Positions 8,901 through 18,503 of a stretch of 20,593 nt of DNA are shown here, piece after piece. Under the pieces are notes generated by a model. That model had not been told where the DNA came from. It made no database searches and saw only the letters and a list, made by a program, of their open reading frames with translations. The DNA lies in NCBI GenBank assembly GCA_000708835.1, contig DF237788.1:1-20593 (forward strand), given 5' to 3'. Both the position numbers and the translations under genes were made by a program. Source of the stretch: Klebsormidium nitens (Eukaryota; Streptophyta; Klebsormidiophyceae; Klebsormidiales; Klebsormidiaceae). Each line of letters starts with the position of its first letter. Position 1 is the stretch's first letter.

Positions 8901-11900
8901 ATCTACGGCACGCAGTTCCTGCCTAGGAAGTTCAAGATTGCAATTACGGTTCCGGGGGACAACTCGGTGGATATTCTGACGAACGATTTGGGCCTGGTCG
9001 TGATCACGGACAAGACGGGGGAGCTGGAAGGATTCGACATCTACGTCGGTGAGCTCCCTGAATTTAAGCCGTTTTTGCGCCTCACTAGTCGGGCCCCTTG
9101 CCCTGTCTTTGGGCTTGCGGAGGAACGTTTGTTCTGCAAAGCTAGGAACCTACTTCGTGGCATGACAGCAGGACGAGGGGTTTGGTTTTGTGGGATTCCC
9201 TTAGAGCGGCGCTGCAAGCAAATGCAGCTCCTTAGGTTTGTGACGAATCGGTCGAAGATCTCTAATGAAGCGGACAAACGGTTGGCAAGCGAGTCTTTTG
9301 CTCTACTCTTTCCATCTTATTCTTCGCAATCCCTGCGTGGAGTACCTCAAGCGGTCTGACCATACATCTTGACCCCTGTTTGGTTCACATCATAGACAGG
9401 AATGGAGGTGCTGTTCTCGACAATTGGATGATCCACTGGACAAGTGTTTTGCCAACCGCGCAACTGGATCCGAAATTGCTCGTCCGACGGCCCTGACTTT
9501 TAGTCTTCACTTTGGCCCCCCTGAGTAAAGCTAAACGAACCCCGTCCTGCGCTGCCAGGTGGCGGCATGGGGCGCACCCACCGCAAGGAGGAAACATTCC
9601 CCGCGCTTGCGCTGCCCCTCGGATACGTGCCCAAAGAAGACATCCTGTACGCCGTTAAGGCGATCGTGGCGACGCAGCGCGATTATGGGCGGCGGGACGA
9701 CCGCAAGTTCTCGCGCCTCAAGTACCTGGTGCACGACTGGGGGATCGACAAGTTCCGGACGGTCACGGAGCAGTACTACGGGAAGAAGTTTGAGTCGTTC
9801 CGGGAGCTGCCCGAGTGGAGGTTTGAGCACTACCTTGGCTGGCAAGAGCAGGTGAGGCTCTTGTTTTTCAGAGGAAGGTTCGAAACCTTGTGGACTTACG
9901 AGTTGCGAGGCTCTGTCTTATGGGTTGCGAGGTTCTGTGATCCAGAGTCCTTTGCAAGTCTCACCGAGTTATCAGAGTGAAAACCTTTTGCCCAAGGATG
10001 CCTCGCTCGAAAATGGGCTCGTCATGTGTAAGGTGGTCAAATATGAGCTCGCTTTGTATCTTCGAGGAGGCGGAAATGAGACGGCAAGATATTTCTGGAC
10101 CTGAAAGTCGTAAGGGGCATTTTTAAGATCGAGAAGCGATCTCGTGTTCGACGGACCGCAGGGTCCGGTTGGCAACCAGATGCGGCATTTCTTTAGCTGA
10201 CCGTTTTTGTCATTCTCTCAGGGCGACGGCAAGCTGTTTTTGGGTCTGAACGTGGAGAACGGGCGCATCAAGGGCGACCTGAAGAAGGCCATCCGGGCGG
10301 TGCTGGACACGTACGACCTGCCCGTCCGGATCACCGCCAACCAGAACCTCGTCCTGTGCGACGTCAAGAAGGCCTGGCGGAGCCCGATCACGAGAATGCT
10401 GCAGGCCGCCGGCGCGGTGGTGAGCCCACTGGTCGTCATGCTTGGTCTTTGCCAGCAAAGCTCAATATTGAGATCAAGACAGTCTTTGGAGATGACTCCA
10501 ATAAGCCGCTTGCTAGTCCCCTGAAATCAAGGAAGCAAATAGGCAAAAGCGAATGGGTTCGTTCTATTGACCGTTTTATAGAACTAGAAGTGAACTAGAA
10601 GTGCGTGGCGTGGCCCGATTAGTCGGTGTTCCTCCAGAATCAACCGTTTGATTTTAATTGTTTGCCTGTCGGTTTTTCATAACGATAATTGTATACTTAC
10701 CCACAGTTCGACCCCACAGGTCGCCGCCAACAAGCTCGACCCCCCCGCACAGTGACCTCCTTCCCATGCCTCACGCATTTCCTCTGCGTTGACTGAACCC
10801 CGAAGTTTAATCGCAGTTCCTTTTGAAATCTACATCTCTGTTCAAAATTGGTCGAAACGAGTGTGATTGCTTTTAGATCCTCAATCCAAGTTCTGTCTCC
10901 CACAGGTCGCCGCCAACAAGCTTGACCCCCTGACAGTAACCTCCATGGCGTGCCCCGCGTTCCCCCTCTGCGGGCTGGCCGTCACCGAAGCGGAGCGCGC
11001 CCTCCCGGACATCAACAAGCGCCTCCGGGGGATCATGAATAGGCTGAAGATGAGCAAGTCCGACGACACCTTCGTTGTGCGCATGACGGGCTGCCCTAAC
11101 GGGTGCGCCCGGCCGTACATGGCGGAGCTTGGGTTTGTGGGCGATGGGCCCAACAGCTACCAGGTGAGGAAACGCGAGGAAAAAGAGGAAAGTTTGCCCG
11201 AGCAGTTGGCGAGTTTCTGGGCTTGGCTTCATTGGGACGAGCCGCTCAAGGTTCCTGTACTTTGTTTGAGTCCCTTCCTTTCTCTTTCCTGTCCACATCA
11301 AAAGAGGTCTGAATTCGGCGGCGCGATGAAGAAGGTTCGAAAGCGTTTGAAATCTGAGCGGAAAGCTCGAAACGTGCGGGTTCGTTTTATTCGTTTTCTC
11401 ATCCATTTGTTACAGGAAAAACGGGTTGCTCCGAGTGTTGGGTTTGCATAGTTGATGATTCGGTGTGGCTGCAGATTGGCTTTGCAGCGTTTCATCAAAC
11501 TTGTCACGAACCTCTCGGAGGCCAGATTGTTCGAACTTGCTCCCGGTTCCAACCGATTGTGGCACTTATCGACGCCAGCTTCCTGCCCACGTGCTGAATT
11601 TCCCAAAGCTTGCACCCTGTATGACTTGGAAGGTCGGAAGCGGGTATTTGATTGCGATTTAGCACTCCTCTGTGAAGTCCAAAGTTGGTTGGAAGATCTG
11701 TCGACAGGGTCTTTCGAGCAGCAAAGCATCCTTCAGATCAGTAAGTCGGAATTCCAATTACCCGGAGACATTCCAACTTAACCGGAAACTTTGTTGGCCG
11801 CAGATCTGGTTGGGCGGCACTCCAAACCAGACGGCGCTTGCGCAAACGTATCAGGAGAAGATGAAGGTGCAGGACCTCGAAAAGACGATTGAGCCGATTC

Positions 11901-12722
11901 TTGCCACGTGGAGGGACGAAAGGGGCCCGGCCGAGAGCCTGGGAGAGTACGTAAACAGAGTGGTAAGTCGATTGCTGAACAACAGCGTTCCAATAGTGGT
12001 CTTGCGTCTTTGCAAATGTTGGGTACTTCTGGTGTCTGCTGACATCGCTGTCCGTTGTGTTCTTGGTGACTAGTACGGCGAGTCTGCCCGGTTGATCCTG
12101 CTGGCCATTGCTTAATATTGCTTTTGCTGACGTAGGTAGCCTTCGTTTCTGCCAGTGTGCCCACCATCCTCTCACCTCACATGGCCCCCTTCGTCCCTTC
12201 GTTCTTCTGCTTGCGTGGTTGCGCTGTGGTACATGTCTTGTCCCAATCGACGGCTTTTCCTTTGTTGTAGATTGTTTGTTCTCCATCTGCGATCCTTCCT
12301 TACGTCTCTTCTGATCCGTCAGCCTTTCGTTGCTTTGTTGCCCCCCCCCTTTTCATTTCTCTTTCTCATGTCACGGCCCTCCTGTTATCTTTTCCTATCA
12401 TCTGGTCGCATTTCTCGTCCGTTTCGCTCCAGACGACAATCCTCTCTGACCCCGAGCTTAGCCCGAGTGACGTTTGATCTCGTGACGTCCATTTCATCTG
12501 ACGGGGTTCCTATTCCGCTGCCTCCTTTTGCAGGGCTTCGACCACCTGAGGCAGAAGGCGGCCACATACACGCCCGTCCGGAGGGGCGGCCCCAAGGCCA
12601 GATCGTTCATCATCAAGGAGGACACTTTGGATTCGCTCACGGAGCTTTCGATTAGGAGCGGCAAGTCGTTGCAAGAGCTGGTGCACGAGGCCGTTCAGAA
12701 GATGCTCGACGATAAGGCGTAG
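5683..12722 (+). CDS. SIR: Ferredoxin sulfite reductase, plastid type, with extra C-terminal domain
   Basis: Catalyses the six-electron reduction of sulfite to sulfide with ferredoxin, in the plastid branch of sulfur assimilation. Exons: 5683-5928, 6992-7159, 8090-8400, 8726-9048, 9559-9851, 10222-10419, 10906-11163, 11804-11962 and 12534-12722, giving 714 aa. Junctions have GT-AG borders and compatible phases. Residues 1-82 form a Ser/Ala-rich, acid-poor transit peptide; an in-frame TAA lies 9 nt before the ATG, whose context is good (GCAGCCATGG). The mature part starts near [19 protein letters not shown] (93-111). Siroheme-pocket segments include [15 protein letters not shown] (184-198), NDNSHGTNF (286-294) and GGGMGRTHR. 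The cluster ligands are C529 and C535 (CPAFPLC) plus C576 and C580 ([15 protein letters not shown]). The family normally ends soon after the segment here reading VNRVGFDHL (about 640-650 aa in land plants); this one continues about 50 residues into a ribbon-helix-helix-like domain. The exon 6 donor is uncertain by one codon: GTG|GTGAGC was chosen over GCG|GTGGTG. Confidence 0.95.
6765..6772 (+). promoter_or_regulatory. TATA-like box inside sulfite reductase intron 1
   Basis: TATAAAAG, a strong TATA-box match, lies 166 nt before the in-frame ATG at 6938. No comparable box was found upstream of the exon 1 ATG. It may be a chance match in an intron; its position is discussed in the findings. Confidence 0.3.
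6938..7159 (+). other. Possible alternative first coding exon of sulfite reductase
   Basis: An ATG at 6938 opens a frame that runs without a stop across the exon 2 acceptor at 6991/6992 and into the conserved reductase frame. It would replace the transit peptide with 18 residues, [18 protein letters not shown], whose lysine run comes from a 13-A tract (6952-6964). If transcription began within intron 1, the product would lack a plastid transit peptide. The ordinary reading is that 5929-6991 is simply intron. Confidence 0.3.
7213..7238 (+). repeat. 13-bp perfect tandem duplication in intron 2
   Basis: GGTTGGATCTCCC occurs twice head to tail (7213-7225 and 7226-7238) just inside sulfite reductase intron 2. 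Confidence 0.9.
10581..10602 (+). repeat. 11-bp perfect tandem duplication in intron 6
   Basis: GAACTAGAAGT occurs twice head to tail (10581-10591 and 10592-10602), about 120 nt upstream of the duplicated exon 7 fragment in the same intron. Confidence 0.9.
10720..10792 (+). pseudogene. Degenerate duplicate of the sulfite reductase exon 7 start
   Basis: The 73 nt after CCCCACAG (AG at 10718-10719) align with the start of true exon 7 at 10906, offset by 186 nt. The first 17 nt, GTCGCCGCCAACAAGCT, are identical. Shared blocks GACCCCC, ACAGT, ACCTCC, TGCC and TCTGCG follow with small indels. Reading in the exon 6 phase gives [11 protein letters not shown] and then TGA at 10753-10755, so use of this acceptor would truncate the enzyme before its iron-sulfur ligands. 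The copy has no obvious donor of its own. It is best called a partial tandem duplication that has decayed. Confidence 0.8.
10951..11106 (+). other. Siroheme/[4Fe-4S] cysteine ligand region
   Basis: Within exon 7, the two cysteine pairs of the sulfite/nitrite reductase family are intact: C529-x5-C535 (CPAFPLC) and C576-x3-C580 (CPNGC). The last cysteine bridges the [4Fe-4S] cluster to siroheme in this family. All four ligands are present, so the enzyme should be catalytically competent. Confidence 0.9.
12597..12719 (+). other. C-terminal ribbon-helix-helix-like segment of sulfite reductase
   Basis: Residues 674-714, in the last exon after a basic linker ([10 protein letters not shown]). The segment has the Arc/CopG pattern: a short strand RSFIIKED (675-682), helix [13 protein letters not shown] (683-694), a Gly-Lys-Ser turn (695-697) and helix [17 protein letters not shown] (697-712). 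The spacing of hydrophobic residues, the G-x-S turn and the ELVxEAV core match bacterial ribbon-helix-helix antitoxin and repressor domains, which bind DNA as dimers through the strand. DNA binding is inferred from the pattern only. Confidence 0.65.
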
Positions 12723-14658
12723 AGTTTTAGTCCGATGATGAGTTTGTAGTGCCGCTCAACGTGATTCATTTGCGAACGTGTGTAACCGTTGTGGGCTTAT
12801 CCACGGCAAGGTGGGTAGCGTGGCTAGCTTATGAGCGGAGAGGGTTCTTGTGTGTAGGCTGCCTCCTTAAGCAAACTCTTGTGAGCTTTTGGGCGTTCTG
12901 CTAGCGAGCATATTAAACTCACCACAAAGGTTGGTGAAGAATCTTTAGATCAAACTGTTGCTGGGCACCTACCGAAAGTTGTGGGCATGATCAGGCAGTG
13001 CCTTCTTGGTTCCGTTCCGTTGGTTCCGTTCCATTATAAGGAAGCAATGAGCTGCATATGTGCTGCCAATCAATTGCTTGCGGGCCAGGCATGTAGGTTT
13101 GACGTTGCGGCCAGAAGTAGCGCGGATTTCTGTTTTGATACAGTCAGGGTGATCTGAGATTGAAGGTCTGGCCGATCTTACAATGAAAGACCGGGCATTT
13201 CCTTTCTTCAAGCTCTTGCCGAGTGTATTGCGGAAGCAGGCTGATCGTTTGTGCAGTCCGCAATATTCAAGCATACCTTTGCCGGATTCACTTTTGATAG
13301 TGAGGAACGGACGAACACAATGATGGGTGATCGACTTGAAAAGCTGATGGCGACTACCTCCGGCCCCAAACGGCAGTTTGGTACGCGCATTTGCGCGATT
13401 TACCAAGGAGGTTGCACATGTGCATTAAGTCCACTCCAGGCTAGCTGGGTATAGTGCAATCGATCCGGGTCCGGGGGCCATCCGTACCAGTCCAAATTTT
13501 ATCAACGGCGCGGAAGGGAGACAGAATCTTTGCGATGCACCAATGCTACGCGGCCACGTGGGACAATGCTAAGCTGTGCGTATCTTCCGGAATCAGAAAC
13601 GACCGCAATTGCAAATTATTTGATGCTCAATCATATGATCGGCCTGCAAGCGGCGGTTTTACTTTACGTCATCACAGTACGTGACAGCGAAAACTGAGCA
13701 AGGTGGCGCACTTTGACATTGCCATGTGGCTTGTATCTACGTCATGCTATGAAAGCGGTTGGATGCTCACGCATTTCATTGGCTCGCCACCGATGCCCAT
13801 GTGGGATTTTGAAGTTGAGATCACGTGGTGCTCCACATGGTTCCGAGATTCAAACCAGGACCGGAATCCCCAGGCCCGCGTGCTACGTTCGGCAAAGCCG
13901 CAGAAGCGTACCTGCTACCGGGTTTTGTGCTTGCTACCGGTTACCTCGAAATCTCAACCCGACGTTCACAGGGTCCCGCGAGTCCGCGACTACCTATCGA
14001 CTTCCGAGTCCTCCGGTCTCACGGCGCACGACACTTTAACAAGGTACCGGTACTTCACCAAATTTCACGCCGGCCCACGCCAAGTGACCGGGTCTCCATT
14101 CACGTCCCGAATATGTCGGCGCTTAGCTCCCCGGAAGCACAATCAATATGCATTATGAGTACCGGGGTTGCCGCAAACGGTCGAAATTTTGCATTCGCAA
14201 GTCGGTTTGACTCCCCCAAATTCCAATTGTCCAGCCTGTCCGGTCTTTGTGGCACATGATGCACAATCTCCATCATGATGTTTGCGTTGCGAGGGGGAGT
14301 GGCGTGCCTGTGCAGCTACGCATGCCGTGCGACGAGTCGATTCAAGAACGAGACGAGTGCTCATGGTTGCTCACCTTTCGAAAGGGATATTTTCACTGCT
14401 TGTCCCGTCATGAAGCGCAGCAAAGCGGGCGCCTCCGGCTGTTGATTACTCCTCCCTGGGCGGTACGGCGCACTTCGTCCCTTTGAGGTGCTGCCCCTTT
14501 CACCACTAAATCGTCCTTTTAGCCTTTCCCTTCTGTTCTTGAGGTTTTGAGCTGCAGGAGCCGGATTCAGCTTTTGGGCACCTCAAATTGGAGCTCATTT
14601 CTTGGTGGCACTTCTCAGGTGGGCGGGGAACGCGATACCCGCTGTTGTTCTCGAGTTG
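12723..14658. other. Spacer between sulfite reductase and FLZ gene
   Basis: Contains the sulfite reductase 3' untranslated region and the promoter and leader of the FLZ gene. Open frames of up to about 150 codons at 13700-14260 lie in overlapping frames of GC-rich DNA and show no domain. TTTTGAGCTGCAG at about 14545-14557 and CTTCTCAG at about 14611-14618 look like splice acceptors, so the FLZ leader may have an intron. No TATAAA box was found just upstream of the FLZ gene. Confidence 0.45.
13006..13032 (+). repeat. Short tandem repeat, two 14-bp units
   Basis: TTGGTTCCGTTCC occurs at 13006-13018 and 13020-13032, one base apart, about 290 nt after the sulfite reductase stop codon. Confidence 0.85.
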
Positions 14659-17189
14659 ATGAACTGCCTGCGATTGTTTCGCCGGCCCAGCAAGACGCGC
14701 TACGAACCCGCAGCAACTAGTATGGCAAACCCAACGTCGGTCAAGCTCGGCAAGCGGGCGCGGAGCAGCCTGCAGCGCACCGTCAGCAGGGATTCCCTCA
14801 GCGACCTCAACAAGCTGAATGCGCTAGACGTGCTGGCGCCTATTGACGATGGGGGGCCTACGGAGGCAGACGCGGAACCCCCCCAGGAGGCAAGGGGTTT
14901 TCTGGGGGCCGCTGAATGGGCTGAGCCGGTGAAAGCCTCCCTGGAAAGCCTGACCCTAGACGATCCGGTGGAACTGAACCAGGGGCCTAAACCGGCGCAA
15001 AGGGAGGTGTTGAGGGAACTAGGACAGGGTGGGGATAACAGCGACAAGGGCCGGCTTTTGGCGGATGTGACGATGTCACCGACCAAGCCCAAGAGAAAGT
15101 GGTGGGCGATGGGGGGTAGAGCTCAATCGGCAGCTGCGACTAAGCTCCCCTTTCTGCCCACCAAGCCGGTTAAGTGCCCCGTTTACAAACCAGATGCTGA
15201 GCCCTTGAACCAGGAACCATTGGTGTGCGAGGTCTCCAAGGCCCCAATTCAATCCGCCGTTGTCTCCCCCCCTCCAGACATGGAAATTGTGCACAATGAC
15301 ACGTCGCCAAAGTGGACCAGCTCACAGAATGAGACCGACAGCCCCCGGCACTCCCTCTCAGCAGAGAGCCCCAAGCAACTAGACAGGGACGACCAACAGC
15401 GCGCCGAGGCGCAGGCGCAAAAGTACGGGGCACGGGGTGCGGCGTTCGTCAGGAAGGAGCAGGTTTCGGAGCGGTTGCATCACGCGGCGCACCGCTCGCC
15501 CAAGAAGGGAGGGGCAGGGGGCAGGCTGACGTCACCCACAAAGCTGATGTCACCCACGCTGTCACCCATTGTATACTGCCGGCAGGACAGCGGTCAGGAA
15601 GTGGCGGAGCTGCTCAACGCGTGCGGGGGGTGCCGGCGGGGGCTTGACAGTAAAAAGGACATCTACATGTACGGGTAAGTTGGAAGCTGTCTCTTTCTAT
15701 CTTGCGCATCATGCCCTTTGACCCTCTTTGAAGAGGACATTTGCCAATTCCAAATGGGCAGCATTCTGTTTCGTGCATTGCTGGAAGTTGTCTACTAGGG
15801 GTTTGAGATGATTATGGAGGGTTTGGCGGCTGCCAGTTGGCGATACTTGTCAGCAGACAGGACATCATCTCTCAGTGACTTTCCAAGAGTCAATGAATCT
15901 GCTAATAGCTCTATAGGGCTTCAAGCTTGAAAGGGCAGGCATGTCACAGCGTCGAGTGGTCGCCTTGTTTCTTGTGTCAACAGTGAGGGCATCAGACACT
16001 TGCAAGTTTGAAAGAGCTTTGAGCTCTGAATTTTCTTGTTGTAGCCTGTTCTTCTGATTCAGCTGGTTTTATTCAGATGCACAATTACAGCCTCTGGGCA
16101 ATCAGGCAAAGTGGTTTTGAGCTCGTGCTTGATGGCAGCAAGTATTGGTTCTGCTTCTCTTGCGGTAAGCAAGAATTCTTGCACATTTGAGCCAGGTCTA
16201 ACTCTAGGATTAGAGCTTTGCTTTCGGTGTTCCGGGTCATTACACAAAGTTATGAGAATGCATTATAGGCTTGTTCGCTTGTTGGAATGGATTAGGCATC
16301 TCGTGGGTTGTCCCTGCTGTCTATTGGTTGGCTTTATATTTTGCAAGGAGGATGTTTATTGTAGCTGTATAATGCCTCTGGGGAGTGGGCAGAAATTGTC
16401 GAATAAGCATCTCAATGCGCTGCCTCTTCAGTGAATTCTATGACTGCAAATTGCAAAAAGACCAAGCAGCCACAAAGCTAATTATTGCCTGGCGAAAGTC
16501 ATTGCATAAGTGGCAAGCGCCCAAGAAGCTGCAGTCATTCTGCCCGTCAGCTGTCCTTCTGATTGAGCATTCATCGATTAGGGGTTGCTTTTTGCATCTG
16601 CTGCATTATGCTTTCAAGAGCTTGTCTCTGTGTGTGGCCAGAGTAGTCTCTGGCAGGTTGTAACAGGGGTTGAGCTGCACAGATTGTTTATCTATGAAGT
16701 GGCGCCACATGGACACCGTTAATTGGCGCCCTGTTTGGGAGACCACCAAAAACTTTTCTGCTAACTTTCATTGGTAGTCCTGGTCTTGGTGATTACCGTT
16801 AGCCTTTGAGGGCTTGTTTTCCTATGTCTACAGTTTCGCTGCTGATCAAGAAAACATCTCAAATGAAGACTCATGTGGGCGTTTCTCACTCCATACGCTG
16901 ACTTTGGCATGAGACAGATTTCGTCCTTCCTTCCAGTCTGTTGACCGTAGGAAACGCCGGCCAAGCTGTGGTTTAGTGTACGACGCTCACCTCTGTTTCA
17001 AGTTACTTCCTGAGACTTCTTTCCTTACAGCTGCTGACATGTCATGATGCATGCTTTTGCAGGGGAGAGAAGGCGTTCTGCAGTGTGAGCTGCCGGTCAA
17101 AGGCAATCGCCAGGGAAGAGATGGCCCACGTTTGCAGCGCCAAGGCGAGACAGGGGCCAGCACCGTCAATGCTACCAAGGCTGTGGTGA
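14659..17189 (+). CDS. FLZ (FCS-like zinc finger, DUF581) domain protein
   Basis: Two exons, 14659-15674 and 17063-17189, give 380 aa. The donor ACGG|GTAAGT and acceptor TTTTGCAG join in phase (GG|G) in the middle of the FLZ domain. The domain is residues 317-361: ELLNACGGCRRGL, DIYMYGGEKAFCSVSCRSK. Zinc ligands are C322, C325, C345 and C349 (C-x2-C-x19-C-x3-C), with the FCS signature at 344-346. In land plants FLZ proteins are adaptors that bind SnRK1 kinase subunits. The 316 residues before the domain are low in predicted order and rich in Ser, Pro, Lys and Gln, with repeated SP sites (MSPTKPKRK, SPTKLMSPTLSPI, RSPKK), which suggests phosphorylation. The first in-frame ATG after an upstream TGA (14548-14550) is 14659; a start at 14722 is possible. 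After the domain come about 19 residues ending LPRLW. The 1,388-nt intron holds nothing else recognisable. Confidence 0.88.
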
Positions 17190-18503
17190 CATAGAGGGGT
17201 CAGCCCAGCGGGGGATCCCTTCAATGGAGAGTCGTCATGCTGAGGGGTTCCAGAACAGCTTGCGGGAGAGGTTGGGATTTGGAACCCCAAGTCGTACGTG
17301 TTGAGGCACCGGGCTGAAGTCTGGTTTGAAGATGTACAAAGGTGGGTTAAATAGTCGTAGCTATAGAGGTTGAACATGAGACTGGGGGGAACGAGAAGTC
17401 ACGATGAAAGGTAGCGGCCCCTCCCATACGTACAGAAATGTACAAAGACACATGGCGCACTCGATGATAACTTTGATCAATCCAGCCTATAAGATGGTCA
17501 ATAAGAACGCCTTGAAAATAGATAAGGTCGTGGCTCATATGGTAGTGCTCACTGATCCGCTTGCAACACAACACAGATATAGACATATAAGCCAAGGTAG
17601 ACTAGCAACTTACAGGAACAATAAGCTTCGCTGCAACTCAGCGAAAGCGACTCAATGATCACTGTTTGATTGGGCTATACAATCTGCAAGAGTTGATCAG
17701 GTGGCCCGGACATTTCTTTTTCAGATTCCCATATATGGCCAATGATGCATATACTCATGGGACTACTCAATTGCTCAAGAATATGCCGGTTTGTTGCAAG
17801 ATTCAACTTAAGCTTGCGCCTCAAGCTGCATGTCATGAGATCGATGACCCGATCACAATCATATAGATACATGGATGCCCATGCACCATTGCTGGCATGA
17901 GTCTGGGGCTCTCGTTTATCAGAACAAATGATAGCTACGCCACTGCAAATGATTCTGGTGGGCATGCTACAACGGATGCATACGTTACTCCGGGGGCCCT
18001 AAGTTAAGATGGACCTCGCCCCACAGTGCGTGCCTGCGCGACCGCATCATGCACGATCGTTGATTGTAGATTGGCTTGTGTTGCAGCATTAGTAGCCAAT
18101 CACAATCCGTAATGGATGTATAGACATAGTGCAGATAAAACCTCCAAATGTCTTATTATCAGATCTGAGTGCCCAAGGCCAATAGGAAGAACCAGTACAT
18201 GATACTCAAATTGTTGTTCGTATGTCTAGATCTCAAGTTTCAGTGCATTAAATATTGCGGCAATATCCATCGTCTCGATCTACGTATATTCAATGTTGTT
18301 AACTATCTCTTTATGAGGTTTGAGCAACGTACTGAGGAACCTTCGGCACACCTGGCACACGCTCGTGACCATGCTAAGATGCCATTGGAGTACCTTGGTG
18401 TCAGCAAGTCCGGAAGCAAAAGCCTGAATGGGGCTCTGCTCTGCTATACTCTTGGAGCCCCCATCATTCACAAGTAATCCTCACGCCTTTTCAGTGCTTC
18501 ATG
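17190..18503. other. Convergent spacer, no gene seen
   Basis: AT-richer DNA between the 3' ends of the FLZ gene (plus strand) and the thioredoxin-like gene (minus strand). Only short frames without domains occur. It should contain both 3' untranslated regions. No clear AATAAA was found within a few hundred bases of either stop. Confidence 0.5.

Noticed and set aside
9049-9359. Open frame running about 310 nt past sulfite reductase exon 4
   Set aside because: The continuation has no family similarity, while a GTGAGC donor and the exon 5 acceptor rebuild the conserved [11 protein letters not shown]. It is treated as intron 4 that happens to be open.
9877-9887. GGTTCGAAACC, a tRNA B-box-like motif
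   Set aside because: It is part of an AAGGTT-CGA-AACCTT palindrome in intron 5. No acceptor stem, D arm or anticodon arm can be built around it.
11164-11451. Open frame running about 290 nt past sulfite reductase exon 7
   Set aside because: Similarity stops exactly at CAG|GTGAGG and resumes at 11804 with IWLGGTPNQ, so this is intron 7.
12088-12101. CCGGTTGATCCTGC, matching the conserved start of small-subunit rRNA
   Set aside because: Only 14 nt match. The following bases do not continue as rRNA, and it sits inside sulfite reductase intron 8.
13703-14259. Overlapping plus-strand frames of up to about 150 codons, rich in Ser, Arg and Pro
   Set aside because: Several frames are open at once, as expected in GC-rich DNA. 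None has a recognisable domain, and their positions fit the leader or promoter of the FLZ gene.
14602-14658. Upstream extension of the FLZ frame
   Set aside because: It begins with TTG, not ATG. The first ATG in this frame after the in-frame TGA at 14548-14550 is at 14659.
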